DNA of 64,000 nucleotides from Tethya wilhelma (lineage: Eukaryota; Porifera; Demospongiae; Tethyida; Tethyidae), in assembly GCA_964030475.1 (NCBI GenBank), contig CAXIPT010000011.1, positions 2,383,938-2,447,937 on the forward strand, read 5' to 3'. Made by a program: the position numbers and the translations under genes. Positions 1 to 11,129 of the stretch are shown piece by piece. Each line of letters starts with the position of its first letter. Position 1 is the first letter of the stretch. The notes beneath the pieces are model-generated. The model saw nothing but the letters and a program-made list of their open reading frames with translations. It made no database searches and had not been told where the DNA came from.

Positions 1-539
1 TGCATAACGAATAAATGCATAAATAATGACGAAGTGTTTAAGGAAGGTGTGCATTATTTAGAAAATGCTCATATCTCATTAATTATTCATTTGTTTTTGC
101 ACAGCTGGAAGAAATTAATACACATTATTAACAATTTATAACCATGACAACAGCCTACAAACATTTGTGGTCATATGACATCATAATGTTGTACAGAACA
201 TTCAAAATCCAAAGTTGTACAAAGTTTGATACTAAACATGAACACTAAAAAGAGATACTCCCCTGAGCAGAGTGGGGTATTAGTCTTGCATGTTTACACC
301 CTATCAAATGGGATTGGTCTTTGTAGCTTTAATCTTGGGGTAGGAGTATCAGTGTTAACAATCGCTGTCTTCATAATTAAGGTGGACTTGCTGGTCATAA
401 CATTGTGCGTCTGGTATAGTGACTTCGCCTGATCAAAGCTGAGTATGATGTAATCATAGTTGTATGGTTGCAGCAAAACTACCCATGAATACCATTTAGG
501 ACTTTGATTGTAACGGCAGACATGAGCAAGGTTTCTAGT

Positions 540-800
540 TGCTCTTTGCATCTTCAGATCTGATACCTCTAATTAAGTTTTTAAATTTTATTGCACTGGG
601 ATGTCCTTGATGAATGGGTCAGGGAAGGAGTAAATGACTTGGAAATAGCAAATGCCTGATAAATAAGATTTTGTAGTTTGATGTTTGAGACCTTTTTACC
701 AAAGTAGCTTGCAAACTGGCATAGAATGGTTTGTGATATAGGAAAGGGACTAGTACTTACTGCTGGGCAGAATTCAGAGTAGCATCAAATGAGTAGTGTT
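540..800 (-). pseudogene. Tyrosine recombinase remnant of the DIRS element
   Basis: The minus strand reads HQTTKSYLSGICYFQVIYSF then PDPFIKDIP (about 600-690), which matches the core-binding domain of DIRS tyrosine recombinases (pattern 'H.TI..YLS.I...Q...G..DP'). It is preceded, in a shifted frame, by LCQFASYFG. Stops follow immediately. The catalytic R-H-R-Y domain is not recognisable. It lies downstream of RNase H, as in DIRS. Confidence 0.5.
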
Positions 801-859
801 CCGTGAGAGAGCTGATTGCACAACATCTTGCTCCGATGTCCAGTCTGGACGTGTTAGCA

Positions 860-2117
860 CCAGCATGTCGATGAGGGCAGGGGGGACCCGATGGAGGATA
901 GAGATTGTAGATTATGTGAAAATGCAGCAGCTAGCTCATAATTAGTGCTGGGCAGGTGCTTAGCAGTTATGAGTAGGTTAAAGTGGGCAGCTATAAAGTG
1001 CAAACAGCACATTAGACCCATAACATTAAGATCCTTGCTTGGCTGCACTACAGCTTTGTTATCGCATCTGCACGAGATTGCTATTGCTGACCCCAGGTCG
1101 CTGCAGGCATCACAATCGGTAGAAGTTCCTGAGCCCAATCTATCCAAGGTAAGGATCTCATCGAGGTTATCTTTGCATGCTCTGCATCATGGATAGACCG
1201 TTCAAGTGTTCAATGAAACGAGCCCACCACAGAATATCACAGCAGACGTTATTTAGACGAATAAATGAGTATTGGTAGGCTGCGATCAATAAGGTGGCAG
1301 ATAAATGTGTCGCCGGGCCTAATCACAATGCTTGCATGGTGAAGATAACTACAAGAGATATGAAGATTGTTTTTGGTACAGCATTTCAGCAATGTAGCAT
1401 GTACTTGAGACATTCGAGCTTAACCTTGGGTAAGTGCTTCTGTGTCCCGTTCTATTCCAAGAAATGTAAGGCAAGTCATAGGTCCTTTGCATTTGTCAGT
1501 GGCCCAAGAATTCATGCAGCATAAAAATCATGTGTGAGAATAATTATTAAGCTTGCACTCCCCTGTTTTTGGTGCACCGACGGTAATAAAGTTGTCTAAC
1601 AGGTGTTTGAGGAAAGAGACGCCGTAGTGCAGTGCAATCTACTGCACAGTATCGGTAATACAGTTGAAAATTTTTGGAGCTGATCTATGGCCAGAGGGCA
1701 GTACTAGGTCGATAAAGCATCCCAGAGCATGCCAAGGAAATGTCAGTCGTTGGGGTGGACTGGAATATTTCGAAAGGTGCTTTCAACATCCACCTTGGCT
1801 AGCAGGCATCGTCGACCCAGGATTAAAATGTGGTCAACCACATGGTCGACTTTTGTGTATGTAAGGAAACAAAGTGATTTATCTATTCCATTATTGATAC
1901 TAGACTGCAGAGAGGTGGTTGCTGGAAGCTGACCCTTGAGTATATAGGGCCTTTTAGGTTGGAGGCAGACGTTCCAGGCAGGTATGTTTAGAGGTGTTAC
2001 AATCATGTTAAGAAGGGGTGGGGTTGGATGTGGCTGAGGATTTATACAGGAGGCAATGGCAGAGAGATCATTTGTGTGTCGGCATATAGACCTGCATGGG
2101 ACTATGTATGATGGCAC
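860..2117 (-). pseudogene. DIRS reverse transcriptase / RNase H remnant
   Basis: From 2117 downward the minus strand reads INNGIDKSLCFLTYTKVDHV, then LLAKVDVESTFRNIPVHP, the start of a DIRS-like RT palm with its first catalytic aspartate region. Near 1440-1520 a TCLTFLGIERDTEAL phrase marks the end of RT. Near 1300 the phrase HASIVIRPGDTF and near 900-1075 CDNKAVVQ ... CLHFIAAHFNLLITAKHLP match the RNase H and connection region. Stops and frameshifts are frequent. This is the best preserved part of the element. Confidence 0.75.
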
Positions 2118-2141
2118 AATCTAGCATAATTAAGACCTTAN

Positions 2142-2142
2142 T
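2142..2142. other. Single N (possible assembly join)
   Basis: One ambiguous base at the point where recognisable DIRS reverse transcriptase sequence stops. The sequence from 2143 to about 2850 is AT-rich and shows no coding or repeat structure that I can identify. Confidence 0.5.
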
Positions 2143-2869
2143 ATGACAATAACAAGAACTATGTGCATTTATGCTTGTTGCCTGCAATGGGTGATGTAAG
2201 TTCAAGTAAGTATTCAACTCTGGAATACAATAGTGGAAATAAGATGATAATTAGATATAACATTATCGATAAATAGGTGATAAAATAGTAGCACAATATG
2301 TAATAGATGGTAAAAAGCAGCGGTATGGCAGCAATAAATGAATGATCATGTAGCAATGCTGAGTTTGAACGTTAGTTGACAATAGATGGGTTTTCAAATA
2401 TATATTTTATTGGTTGCACAAGAGATAAAAATGCATGGTGCTTAAATAGTGCATGGAAGGTATGTTACGCAATACATTAAACCACATGAAAGTGTCTACG
2501 CTACAACAAAGAAAACTCAGTGATTAAACCCTATATCTGCCTAGTACACAAAACGCATCATCCTAAGATCCTAATAGTCTACATATTGTGGTATACATAT
2601 TGAGGATTTAACTCCTATACAAAAATCAGTAAAGTTCGCTAGTACACAACCAACATAAAAGTAAGCATGACAGGACATGAGATAACACTAATACAATATT
2701 GAGCAATACACATACAGCTAAGTAAATATTTAGTGGTCCAACAATCAGTACATGAATGATAATAATATTAAAGTACAACTACGTAATTAGCCTTGCTTAC
2801 AATCACAGTCTGGGTAACATAGTGAAGTTTAGTGCGCATGGTTGAAGGGGATAATATAGTAATGGTGAT

Positions 2870-3432
2870 CAGGGTTGGTACACAATAGCTTGCTTGGGCA
2901 AAAGTTGACAGGGTGGCCGTTCACTTACAATATGAGCACTTTTTTGAAAAGTGCAGGCAATAGGGACACTAGCCATCATGTTTATTGTACAGGATGCAGT
3001 AGTCTGGGTTAAGTGCATTACATTGTTTGGGTGCTGGGGACCTATAGGTGTGGTTCACAGAGGGTGGGGTTGGCAGGGTGAGGAAAAGGGGGCAGGAGGG
3101 TTTTGTGGGCCAGGTTGTCTGTTGGTAGGCATTAGTTTGTGACGGCTGGGCGGGAAGGTGGAGAAGTTGGGGCAATCAAAGGTGTGGTTACTCCCCCCAT
3201 CAGATTGGGCAACATTCCAAGGCTTTTCCATGGGCTGTGAATGCTAGGGAATAAAAGTGGGGGTGGATCTGTGACCAGTTAGGGAACTTGTGGACTGCTG
3301 CCCAGTTTTGAAACTTAAAGTCCTACAGAGCCATGAGGGGTATTCATGGGAGAGGCTATGCTGTACAATGAGGAGCTGGTAGGCAATGAGCTCTGGTAGG
3401 TATGAGGGATGGGCAGAACCAAAGATCAGCAT
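2870..3432 (-). pseudogene. DIRS Gag-like remnant
   Basis: The minus frame starting near 3432 contains a segment reading YLPELIAYQLLIVQ followed by a SLSHEYPSWL phrase. This resembles the conserved 'YLPEL.AYQ..I' region of DIRS Gag proteins. Further on (about 2960-3010) is a cysteine-containing stretch (CNALNPDYC, then CPYC and CSYC in another frame) that fits the terminal zinc-binding part of these Gags. Several stops and at least one frame change break the frame. It lies upstream of the reverse transcriptase remnant on the same strand, as expected. Confidence 0.55.
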
Positions 3433-3599
3433 GTTGGTACTGTAGACCTGTACTCATGTGGCGATGTCTGGAATATGTTTCCGCTTCCTGCGGTGAGTTG
3501 CATTAATGGATTTAGGTATAATCACCAGGGTGGTAAGGGTTGGTTGGGGAGGAGTTGTTGCTGCATTGGACGTGGTGCATTCTCTGGTATCTGTGATTA

Positions 3600-4513
3600 A
3601 AGACAAGTGAACTGATAGCTGCTTATGTGAGTATTATATGCAAAAGCACAAGCAAAATATTGTGATCTACATATCACAGAGCATGAATTTCCACCAGTTA
3701 AACGCGGGAGAATAATTATCAACAAGAATTGATGATGCATCACATACTCAGCATCATTTTGAGACATCAAAGGAAAAATACAGTGCAATTCAGCACTCTG
3801 GACATATTGATTTCCACTTTAAATTGTTCGCTTGACAATACTACTTGTGCAGTACTGAAAGCATTCTCAGCTCTTCATCCGAAGAAACTGTCACTAAACA
3901 GCTCATCTTGCATAAGACATGTGGGAGTATTTTACAAGGATGATGTGGAGTGTTCATCTCTAGTGGCTGAGTTTGAGTTATTCAAAAGGCATACTGAGTT
4001 TTAACAGTGTAAAGCCATCCTGAAAGTTTTGATCCACACGTAATTTAGCTACATTGGAAGTTTTACACATTTTGCCGTCTTCACTGCTGGTTCAATGTGC
4101 TAGAGGACCTGTTCCTGGTTCTACAGGTGAACGACATATAATGCATATTTTGAACGAGTGGAGTTTATATACAGCAACTATTTTGGTATTGGTGATAGTG
4201 ATGTTAGTTGTTTGTGCAGGCTATGGTTCTATGGCATCTGTAATCGGAGCAATTTCACTGTCAAATGACATAACCAGATATTTCTCTCTATCCATAGTCT
4301 GCTACTCGAAACACTTTCAAAATGTAGCTGTTGCCTTCTTTCAATAAATCTATGTGCTCTGAACTGTAGGATTATGATATATTGTTTCTTTTTGGAACTG
4401 CAGTATACTGATTCATTGCAAACAGCTATTTTTACTGTGACTGTCACTCTTGTTTGAGTTCACTATCAGAAAATAGCACTATTGTATTTGGCTTACAAAA
4501 AACAGTCACATAA
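3600..4513. other. No recognisable gene
   Basis: AT-rich sequence with short open frames only. None has a domain motif, splice-consistent partner or repeat structure that I recognise. Confidence 0.5.
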
Positions 4514-5089
4514 TCTATCGAGCTAGACCCTCCTCATTCGTCATGTTGCACGCGCCGAGAGAGGTCTAGCAAAGGTGACGTTTAATGAGATTTCAATTGA
4601 CCAATCAGTACCCAGATTCTGCATGGGTAGTAATTTACGTGTGGGTGGTGGTTTGCGTGCGTGGAAATAACCGCGTGTTCTATTACTGAAGTATGCTAGT
4701 TATCGATGATTCCTGGAGCTTTTGTACTCAAAAAAGGCAGTCTTAGATGTAAGCCTAAGCATGGTTTAAGGCATTTAACTTGGCAACAAAGATACAAGAG
4801 ACTGCGTGTGTGGAACAGATTCTACCTGACTACCTGCCAGTCTATCAACTTCTACTCCGTCAATAATGGACCTGTGTCTATCAAAGGCTCTCTTCTGGTA
4901 CTAGCGAGTGCTTTTCAGGCTGCAAGTCTATCTCATTGTCCTGTTTGCCGTCTTTCTCTAACATAATGCGCACTGTTAACGCACATTTAATTCTGCATTT
5001 TTGTTAATTGCGCTTTGAATTTGACCTTTGCTAGACCCTCTCTCTTGGCACGTGTAACGTGACGAAGGAGGAGGGTCTAACTAGATAGA
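4514..5089. mobile_element. Non-autonomous TIR transposon (copy 1)
   Basis: The two ends form imperfect inverted repeats of about 65 bp: the left end contains CTAGACCCTCCTCATTCGTC and the right end, reversed, CTAGACCCTCCTTCTTCGTC-like sequence with a few changes. Both continue into AGAGGGTCTAGCAAAGGT-like inner sequence. No transposase is encoded, so this is a MITE-class element of about 576 bp. A second copy in opposite orientation lies at 16126-17025. The target duplication is unclear. Confidence 0.75.
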
Positions 5090-5109
5090 CTATGCCACTT
5101 CATATTATA

Positions 5110-6440
5110 CACTGAAAAAACAAATGGGTTATATTAACCCAAAAATATGGGTCAGACTGTCTGCAATTCAGCTAACCCATCACATTGGTTACTTTAACCA
5201 GTATATTGTTTGGGCTAAATTGACCATGAAAATTGTGGTTTAAAACAACCAAATTTTTTGGTTAAACTAACCAAAAGATGAGTAAGTTAGCATTCCACTT
5301 TTGGGTTGATTTTTTACCTACTTGCTGTAGGTTCTAACTATAAACTCATGGGTGTATTAACCAAAATAAAGTTACAATAACCCAGACTGCTCAGTGAAAA
5401 TAACCAAACTTCAGCATCATATTTACCTATTGAAGTGCTTTATAACTCTTTTGATTAGGTCAAGTACACCAACTAAATAGTTACTTTGAACCTCATGCAA
5501 ATAATACCACAAAATGTATCCATAGCAACAGTACTGAATAATAATGGTGATGTACACACAATAGAATAGTCAATGCATACACACAAGTCAACGAACGTAA
5601 GACACAAGTTCAACATGTGTAGGTAGTGTTTCTTTGACCTATTAACAAAGATGATAATATAAGTACATATTAAACTCAGTCTCCTGAATGCATGTATGAC
5701 TAGCTTTTACCTTTCAAGTTCATAGGTACTTCATACTGAGTAGAGTCTTGGGCCAGTATGTTCTCTCTCTTTCTCTCTCCACTTTGCTTGTTAACTAAGC
5801 CAAGCACAAAATTGGATTGATATTCACAAGATTGCTGTTTGAAATTTTTTTCTCACCTAAAACACTCAAAATGGTGCTGTTGACCATGAAAGACATCTTC
5901 TTTTTCAGAGGATAGCCTTTTGGTTGAAGTTTTGTCCTTATGTTTTCACTTTTTCCCCTTCTTTGATAGCTATGTCTAAATTGAAACACAAAATCAGAAT
6001 TTGCTGTGGTTACAGTCTATTTTTCCTACCTTAAACACTCAAGTTTGTACTGCTGACCATATCAGACATCTCCTTTTCCAAAAAAGTAGACTTGATAGCC
6101 TTCTTTTAGAAGATTTTCCAAGGTTTTTTTCTCTCCACTTCTTTGACAGCTGCTAAGTCTGTTTCAAAACTGCGCTACTGAGCATGCTCAGTAATGATGT
6201 CATTGCTTAGTGAAAGCCATTGTGTATTTTAACCCAATCAAGTAGTCATTTTAACCTAATAGCGGTTAATTTTACCACTAAAGCATTTAGTTAATATTAC
6301 CAACTGGGGTAGCTATAACCAAGTTATGTTAAAATAACCAAGCATCGTTAACATAACCCATTGCTGGGTAGCTGTAACTGTTCTTGCAATCAGTTATTTT
6401 GACCTATGCTGGTTAAAATGAACCATCCGTTTTTTCAGTG
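5110..6440. mobile_element. 1,331-bp TA-target element with GGTTA/TAACC-rich ends
   Basis: The element starts CACTGAAAAAAC and ends GTTTTTTCAGTG, flush between TA dinucleotides at 5108-5109 and 6441-6442. The related locus near 16107-16120 (inverted) lacks it and has a single TA, which gives a direct empty site. About 300 bp at the left end and 220 bp at the right end are packed with short GGTTA / TAACC words, often in opposed pairs spaced 5-25 bp apart. The middle (about 5430-6200) has no coding frame. TA duplication suggests a Tc1/mariner-type mobiliser, but no transposase is present. Confidence 0.85.
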
Positions 6441-6495
6441 TAGCTTTTATCCAACAATACCACCCTTCCCTCACTGTATCCTAATTTAGGAAAAC

Positions 6496-6744
6496 TTGCT
6501 GAAATTTGTAGAATCTTGCCAGTATCAACTGTGGACTGTGCATGAGAGGGCATTTTCTATAATGAAGCGAATCAACACCCGTTTACGAAATGTAATGAAA
6601 ACTCAGACATTGAACAGTCTAATGTGTATTAGTATTGAGGGACCAGAATTAGAAGAGTTTGATTTCACAACTGCTGTTGAAAATTGGAGTAAAATTAAAA
6701 ATAGTTATTGTTATGAAAATAAACTGTTTTATAATTTGTATTAG
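6496..6744 (+). pseudogene. hAT transposase C-terminal fragment
   Basis: The frame reads HERAFSIMKRINTRLRNVMK then SIEGPELEEFDF. This is the end of the hAT-family dimerisation region ('ERGFS..KRIKT..RN.....L..L..IS.EGP'), as in ZNF862/ZMYM-like hAT proteins. Only the last roughly 80 residues are present; upstream is the 1,331-bp element and a MITE. An inverted, more damaged copy is at 15677-16107, where the same frame has a stop and a frameshift. Confidence 0.7.
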
Positions 6745-6970
6745 TAACCAATAAATAGTCAATTAAATGGGTGTGGTTAACAAAAGGGGTGTGGTTTCCA
6801 AAATATTTAAACACCACTCTAACATGTTTTTCTTGGGAGAACTCTGCAGTAACTATGCCTTATACTAACTCTATTAATTATTATCCCTTCTTTTCTATGT
6901 TCATGCTAACTAGGTGGGCATTTTTCCTCTCATCTTTTTCTGTATTAAGCCACTTTTTGACACTAAAACA

Positions 6971-7225
6971 ATGGCTACAAAATGTTAGCTTGATTTCGAT
7001 GACTACAGTGAAGTTGGAAGTGAACTAAGCAATGTCAACATCCACTGGGTTGTAACTAGTTTGTCACCTGTAAAGAAATCCAGAGTAGGAAACAACTACT
7101 ACATTGGCAAACTATGCGATGGCAAGAAAACACTTTGCTTTTGTGGATTTTCATCCACTCAAAAAAAAAAAAGCCTTAGTGATTTCAAAGACAAAAAAAA
7201 AGCAATTGTACTGAAAAACTGCTAA
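6971..7225 (+). pseudogene. Small OB-fold-like coding remnant
   Basis: From an ATG at 6971 the frame reads five codons, then a TAG (6986-6988), then about 78 uninterrupted codons to TAA at 7223-7225. The translation includes VTSLSPVKKSRVGNNYYIGK and LCDGKKTLCFCGFSS, then a lysine-rich tail. It resembles the N-terminal OB-like domain ('LSPVK.S....YY.G.LSDG') of RPA-like uncharacterised proteins in fish and cnidarians; this is from memory and unconfirmed. Runs of A (12 and 9) fall in the coding part. It lies just outside the duplicated segment. Confidence 0.35.
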
Positions 7226-7334
7226 GTAAAGAAAAACATCTGCAACTCTGACAAACTCGAAGTTTTGCTGAAAGGATAACTAAGATTGTTTAATCTGCAT
7301 AGAAGTTTGACATTTCTCCATTGAAATTTGTCAT

Positions 7335-10300
7335 GTAGATTGAGAATACACTCCACTCAGATGTGAGTTCATCACTGTTGATGACTGGGCAAGAACCAGA
7401 TCCGTAATGTTGAGAAAACATTTTGATATGAGAGGTGTGAACGAACTAATGACAATGAGGTACTACTTAAAGTACTAGAGTAATGGGGCAGCTGCAGAGC
7501 ACTAACCAACTTAGATACTTATGCATTTATTCATAGGTCTCTAAGTGAACCACTTAGATATCTATGAATAAATTTATTAGTACAACCGCTACAAACTTCA
7601 AATTTCATTGGCTACTTAGTAGCATCTAAACTTGTTAGCCACTGTTTTGTCTGTTTCTACGTGTATTATAAACCCTCAGGCTACTCATAGAACCCTTGCT
7701 GCGCTTGGGATTCTATATAGCAGCCTAAATCACGTAGAAACCTCCAAAACAGTGTCTAACTATTATGTAGTGATTGTTACAGGTTCACTTGAATCATAGA
7801 TGATAATTATAGTACGTGTCTATATCATCTATGCTTGAATAAATAGTTCGTCTGGTCATATGAAGAGCTCGATATGCTTTGGAACAAAATTATGAGATTG
7901 GTGTGTCTAGACCATTAGTGATTATAATTCCTAAGTCTTGCAGCTAAGTAATTAACAGATGATATTTCATGCATGGTCATTGTTGTGATAACTGTATGAC
8001 TCAGTTTGTGAAATGGAATAATTATACAGTGAATTTTGGTCAAGTAAAAAGATAGCTTTCATTCAACACACCATGTTTACATGGGTCATCTATGTGACTG
8101 TAGCTCAGGTATTTGATAATAATGGACCCAAGACACTGCCTTGGAGAACCAGTTGACTAGTGACCAAAGATTGGAGTGCAACCATTTCAGAGATATAATC
8201 TTATAGGATCATAGCCAGAACAGGGGTCCAAACACCCAGATGTTGTGGAGTAGTTTCTGCATGATGGGGAGCTTTATCATCAGTGCAAGTTTTTAATTTT
8301 TAGAAAATTTATTAGTATTCAGCCTTTGATGTTTGATCGTTAATGAGGTCACTAACTGATGAGATAGAGACCTAACTGCAAGAGAAAAGAAGTGCAATAG
8401 CAGTGTAATTTGTTCACAAAGAAAAGGGTTGAATTGTGTGGCTATAAGATACGCAAGGGTGAGCTACAAGCCTGAAACACAATAGCTCTATAATTATAGC
8501 GAACTAGTTTTGTCCAATGATCACCAAAAGAACGAAGTTTGCCGTCTCTGAGTCAGTAGCAAACTCTATACCTTGCAACGCTAGCAGACGCAAATCTTGT
8601 GGCCATACACTTGACCCGAGAGCTGGAGAGCTGGTTACCGTCCCATCTTTTATAGAAGTTTTCACTCATCTTTGACTGGTGACGAACAAACAAAGACTAA
8701 AGTTAAATTTCAAAAGTTTTCTGACACAATTTGACAAGTTTCTGGTAAAAATTGAGTTTTCTGGCAACATAGAGACGTTTTTTGACACAGCTACAGTATA
8801 GCTAAACACTCCTCGATCACGAATGTTTCCAAAATGAATCTAAATTGATGTCACGTTATTATAAAGTACGGTCGGTTACTAAGGAAGTGACGCATTTTCT
8901 AAGCCAGTTATAGTGACCACGCCTTCGGTTCTTAGGTATTTAGAAGCCCTCAGAATATGCTTGCATAGTAACCTCGGGCTCCGCCCTCAGTGTACTATAA
9001 CAATCATTCTTTGTGCTTCTAAATAGGTAAGAACCTCAGGCTAGGTCACTAACCTATACATAATCCAGCCGTTTGTGACTTCGGCAAAAAAGGTGAGAAC
9101 TTTTAATGAAGCCAAACTCTGTGATTTCTTCTTGCAGATATAGTCTCAATAGGATGGGTAGTAGGTCCATAATTGGTAATCAACATGTGCATCACAATTA
9201 AGAATTACTTTACATGTGCCGTTTCTAGGCAGTTGGAAAATATTTGAAGTAAAATTGATAATTAGATTATGCGGACAATTAGTGGTACGGATAATCGGGC
9301 TAGCAATTACTACATAATGATGGGTCCTAGTCTTGTAGTTAGCATCTGCATCCATTTAACAATAATTACTAGTCAGATGGAAACATCGTGGGGCGAGCCT
9401 GAGCAAACTGATCAGCATCAGCCAGAGTTGCTAGCTGGCTTAAGGAGAGTCTTGTCTCCTGGGAACAAGACTGGAAGCAAAAAAACTAGTCTGCAAGCGA
9501 GTGTGTAAACTAATCTAGTTTGGCATTTGTTGCTAGGTTTGACCAATATTTATAAAGCAGGAACCAAATTGCAGAACTCCCTCTGTAGTTTTTATGTACG
9601 TCCACAGCTCATTTTATAGCTAAGTTCATGGCTCAGCCCCTAGCTGGCTCTTTCAGTGTCCTCTGAGTGTCTTTTACTTCAGCCTTCATTTCACAAAATT
9701 TTGATGTCACGTTGTTCATTACATGTAAATGGAAATATTGTAAGTCTTCATGCACATGCGCACCCTAGGTGTCAAATTTTTTGAAATTGTTTTGTTCAAT
9801 TTGAGTATCTTATAGCTATTACATGCAGCCAATTCAATCAATGAGAGTTTAACTGAACACATAATTATGCTGATTGTTGACATATTTAATACACCAACTG
9901 TAATTAATACAGTAAAACCATCATAATTAATCAATCCATTCCAGCAAGATCAGTGCTAGTTAAAATGCAACATATGTGGTGGGTATAATAATTATAATTA
10001 TTTTAAAACATACATAATATTAGAAAGTCAACGGACAGTTACTATTATATTAATTTTTAAGTACAACATAACTACAGGCAAGAACAAAAAAGTATCAGGG
10101 TCAGGTATATATGATAGCACAAAGAAGTTTAATTGTTTCTCTTAAGTATAGTTATAACTATTACACTAGGTTAGCTATCAAACACGAACTAAAATTCAAA
10201 AGCAGTTTTTGACTAGCTTGAACTAGACAATTCTAAAACCTTCACAAACTTAACAGAACCATCTTTTAAACAACACAGAAGATAGGATACATCCTCCCAG

Positions 10301-10740
10301 TACGATGAAGTTGCCACTGTAGTGATCCCTGTCATAAAGCTTAAACGTGAAACTTCCTTACCAGTTGATACTTCATTGATTGTAATATAACCAGCATTGC
10401 TATCACGACTGCATAGTAATTTATCTTGTTTGACGAACTGAAGATCGAGAACAAGCTTGTCAACCTTTGGTTTGATATGCTGCAGTAGCTGACCTGTAAC
10501 ACCATCCCAAACGATAATTTCACCATGTTCATCACCAGATGCAATCAAGTTTCCATTAGAAGAGAAAGTAGATCTCATAACACCAGAACTATGTCCAGTT
10601 AGTTTAGCTATTAACTCGCCTGATGGTCCATTATAGAGATATAAACACTTATCCATACTACATGTTACTATACGTCTTCCTTGTGAAGAATAGCATATTT
10701 GCTCAACACTATCACTGTGACAAGTGAGAGGAACCATGTT
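7335..10740. repeat. Segmental duplication, copy A (3.4 kb)
   Basis: This block is colinear, in the same orientation, with 17058-20503. It contains the 3' end of a WD40 gene (10213-10737, minus) and about 2.8 kb of downstream flank without genes. The copies differ by scattered substitutions and small indels; copy B has about 80 extra bases near 18040-18125. Copy A ends exactly at the N at 10741, in the middle of an exon, which raises the possibility of a retained haplotype or misassembly rather than a genomic duplication. A short palindrome near 7518-7572 around TTATTCATAG is present in both copies. Confidence 0.85.
10213..10737 (-). pseudogene. WD40 C-terminal fragment (partial duplicate of the NACHT-WD40 gene)
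   Basis: These 174 codons duplicate the last 174 of the gene whose final exon is 19975-21479. Only a few residues differ (for example T/I after MVPL and S/A in MR[S/A]TFSS). The segment holds WD repeats with the phrases SVEQICYSSQGRRIVTCSMD, LIASGDEHGEIIVWD and a terminal VKFVKVLELSSSS. It stops at the N at 10741, so no upstream exons, NACHT or promoter are attached. It cannot make the full receptor as assembled. Confidence 0.85.
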
Positions 10741-10741
10741 N
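10741..10741. other. Single N at duplication edge
   Basis: Copy A of the duplicated WD40 exon agrees with copy B up to 10740 and diverges completely after this N. The following 10742-11015 shows no gene and no similarity to the gene's upstream exons. Confidence 0.6.
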
Positions 10742-11015
10742 ACTCACATTTATAATATTATTATACTTTTTAACATTTTTCCACAGAATATAAACTCGCA
10801 TTCATACTTTTTTTATTATTTTTTCTGACTGGTTCATGTCATAATTATTTGTACAAAAGTTCATAAAACTCATGACCCAGGCCTGAAAAATGGAAGCAAA
10901 CATTGCATATTATTATTAAAAAATAAGAATAAAATACCTCCTCCCTCCCTTCAGCTTCAAAAATGGGTGGATGAATGGATGAGAAACAAGCAATATATGG
11001 CCTAACCAAGCCTTA

Positions 11016-11047
11016 GGCCAGGCAAACTAAATTGCCTGTTTATCGTC
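11016..11047. repeat. Left 32-bp TIR of the 4.63-kb transposon
   Basis: Perfect inverted match to 15614-15645. The outer half contains a near-palindrome (AGGCAAACTAAATTGCCT). Flanked on the outside by TTA. Confidence 0.9.
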
Positions 11048-11129
11048 ACTGTACTTCCTGTTTTTGATGCGGGAGGGCGGTCATATTTCATATTTCAGAA
11101 CAGGAAGCAGGAAGCCACAATATGTACAT

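Larger units (their letters stand above)
540..3440 (-). mobile_element. Degenerate DIRS-type (tyrosine-recombinase) retrotransposon
   Basis: Minus-strand conceptual translation gives, in the order expected for DIRS elements, a Gag-like segment (about 2870-3432), a reverse transcriptase to RNase H segment (about 860-2117) and a tyrosine recombinase segment (about 540-800). Stops and frame changes occur throughout, so the copy is dead. The part between 2143 and about 2850 does not match the element and begins at a single N (2142), so the two halves may be an insertion or an assembly join. I found no DIRS terminal repeats. The family call rests on motif order and characteristic phrases; no search was run. 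Confidence 0.72.

Noticed and set aside
7141..7215. A-rich runs taken as a poly(A) tail of a retrocopy
   Set aside because: The runs lie inside an open coding frame as lysine codons and are not followed by a target duplication.
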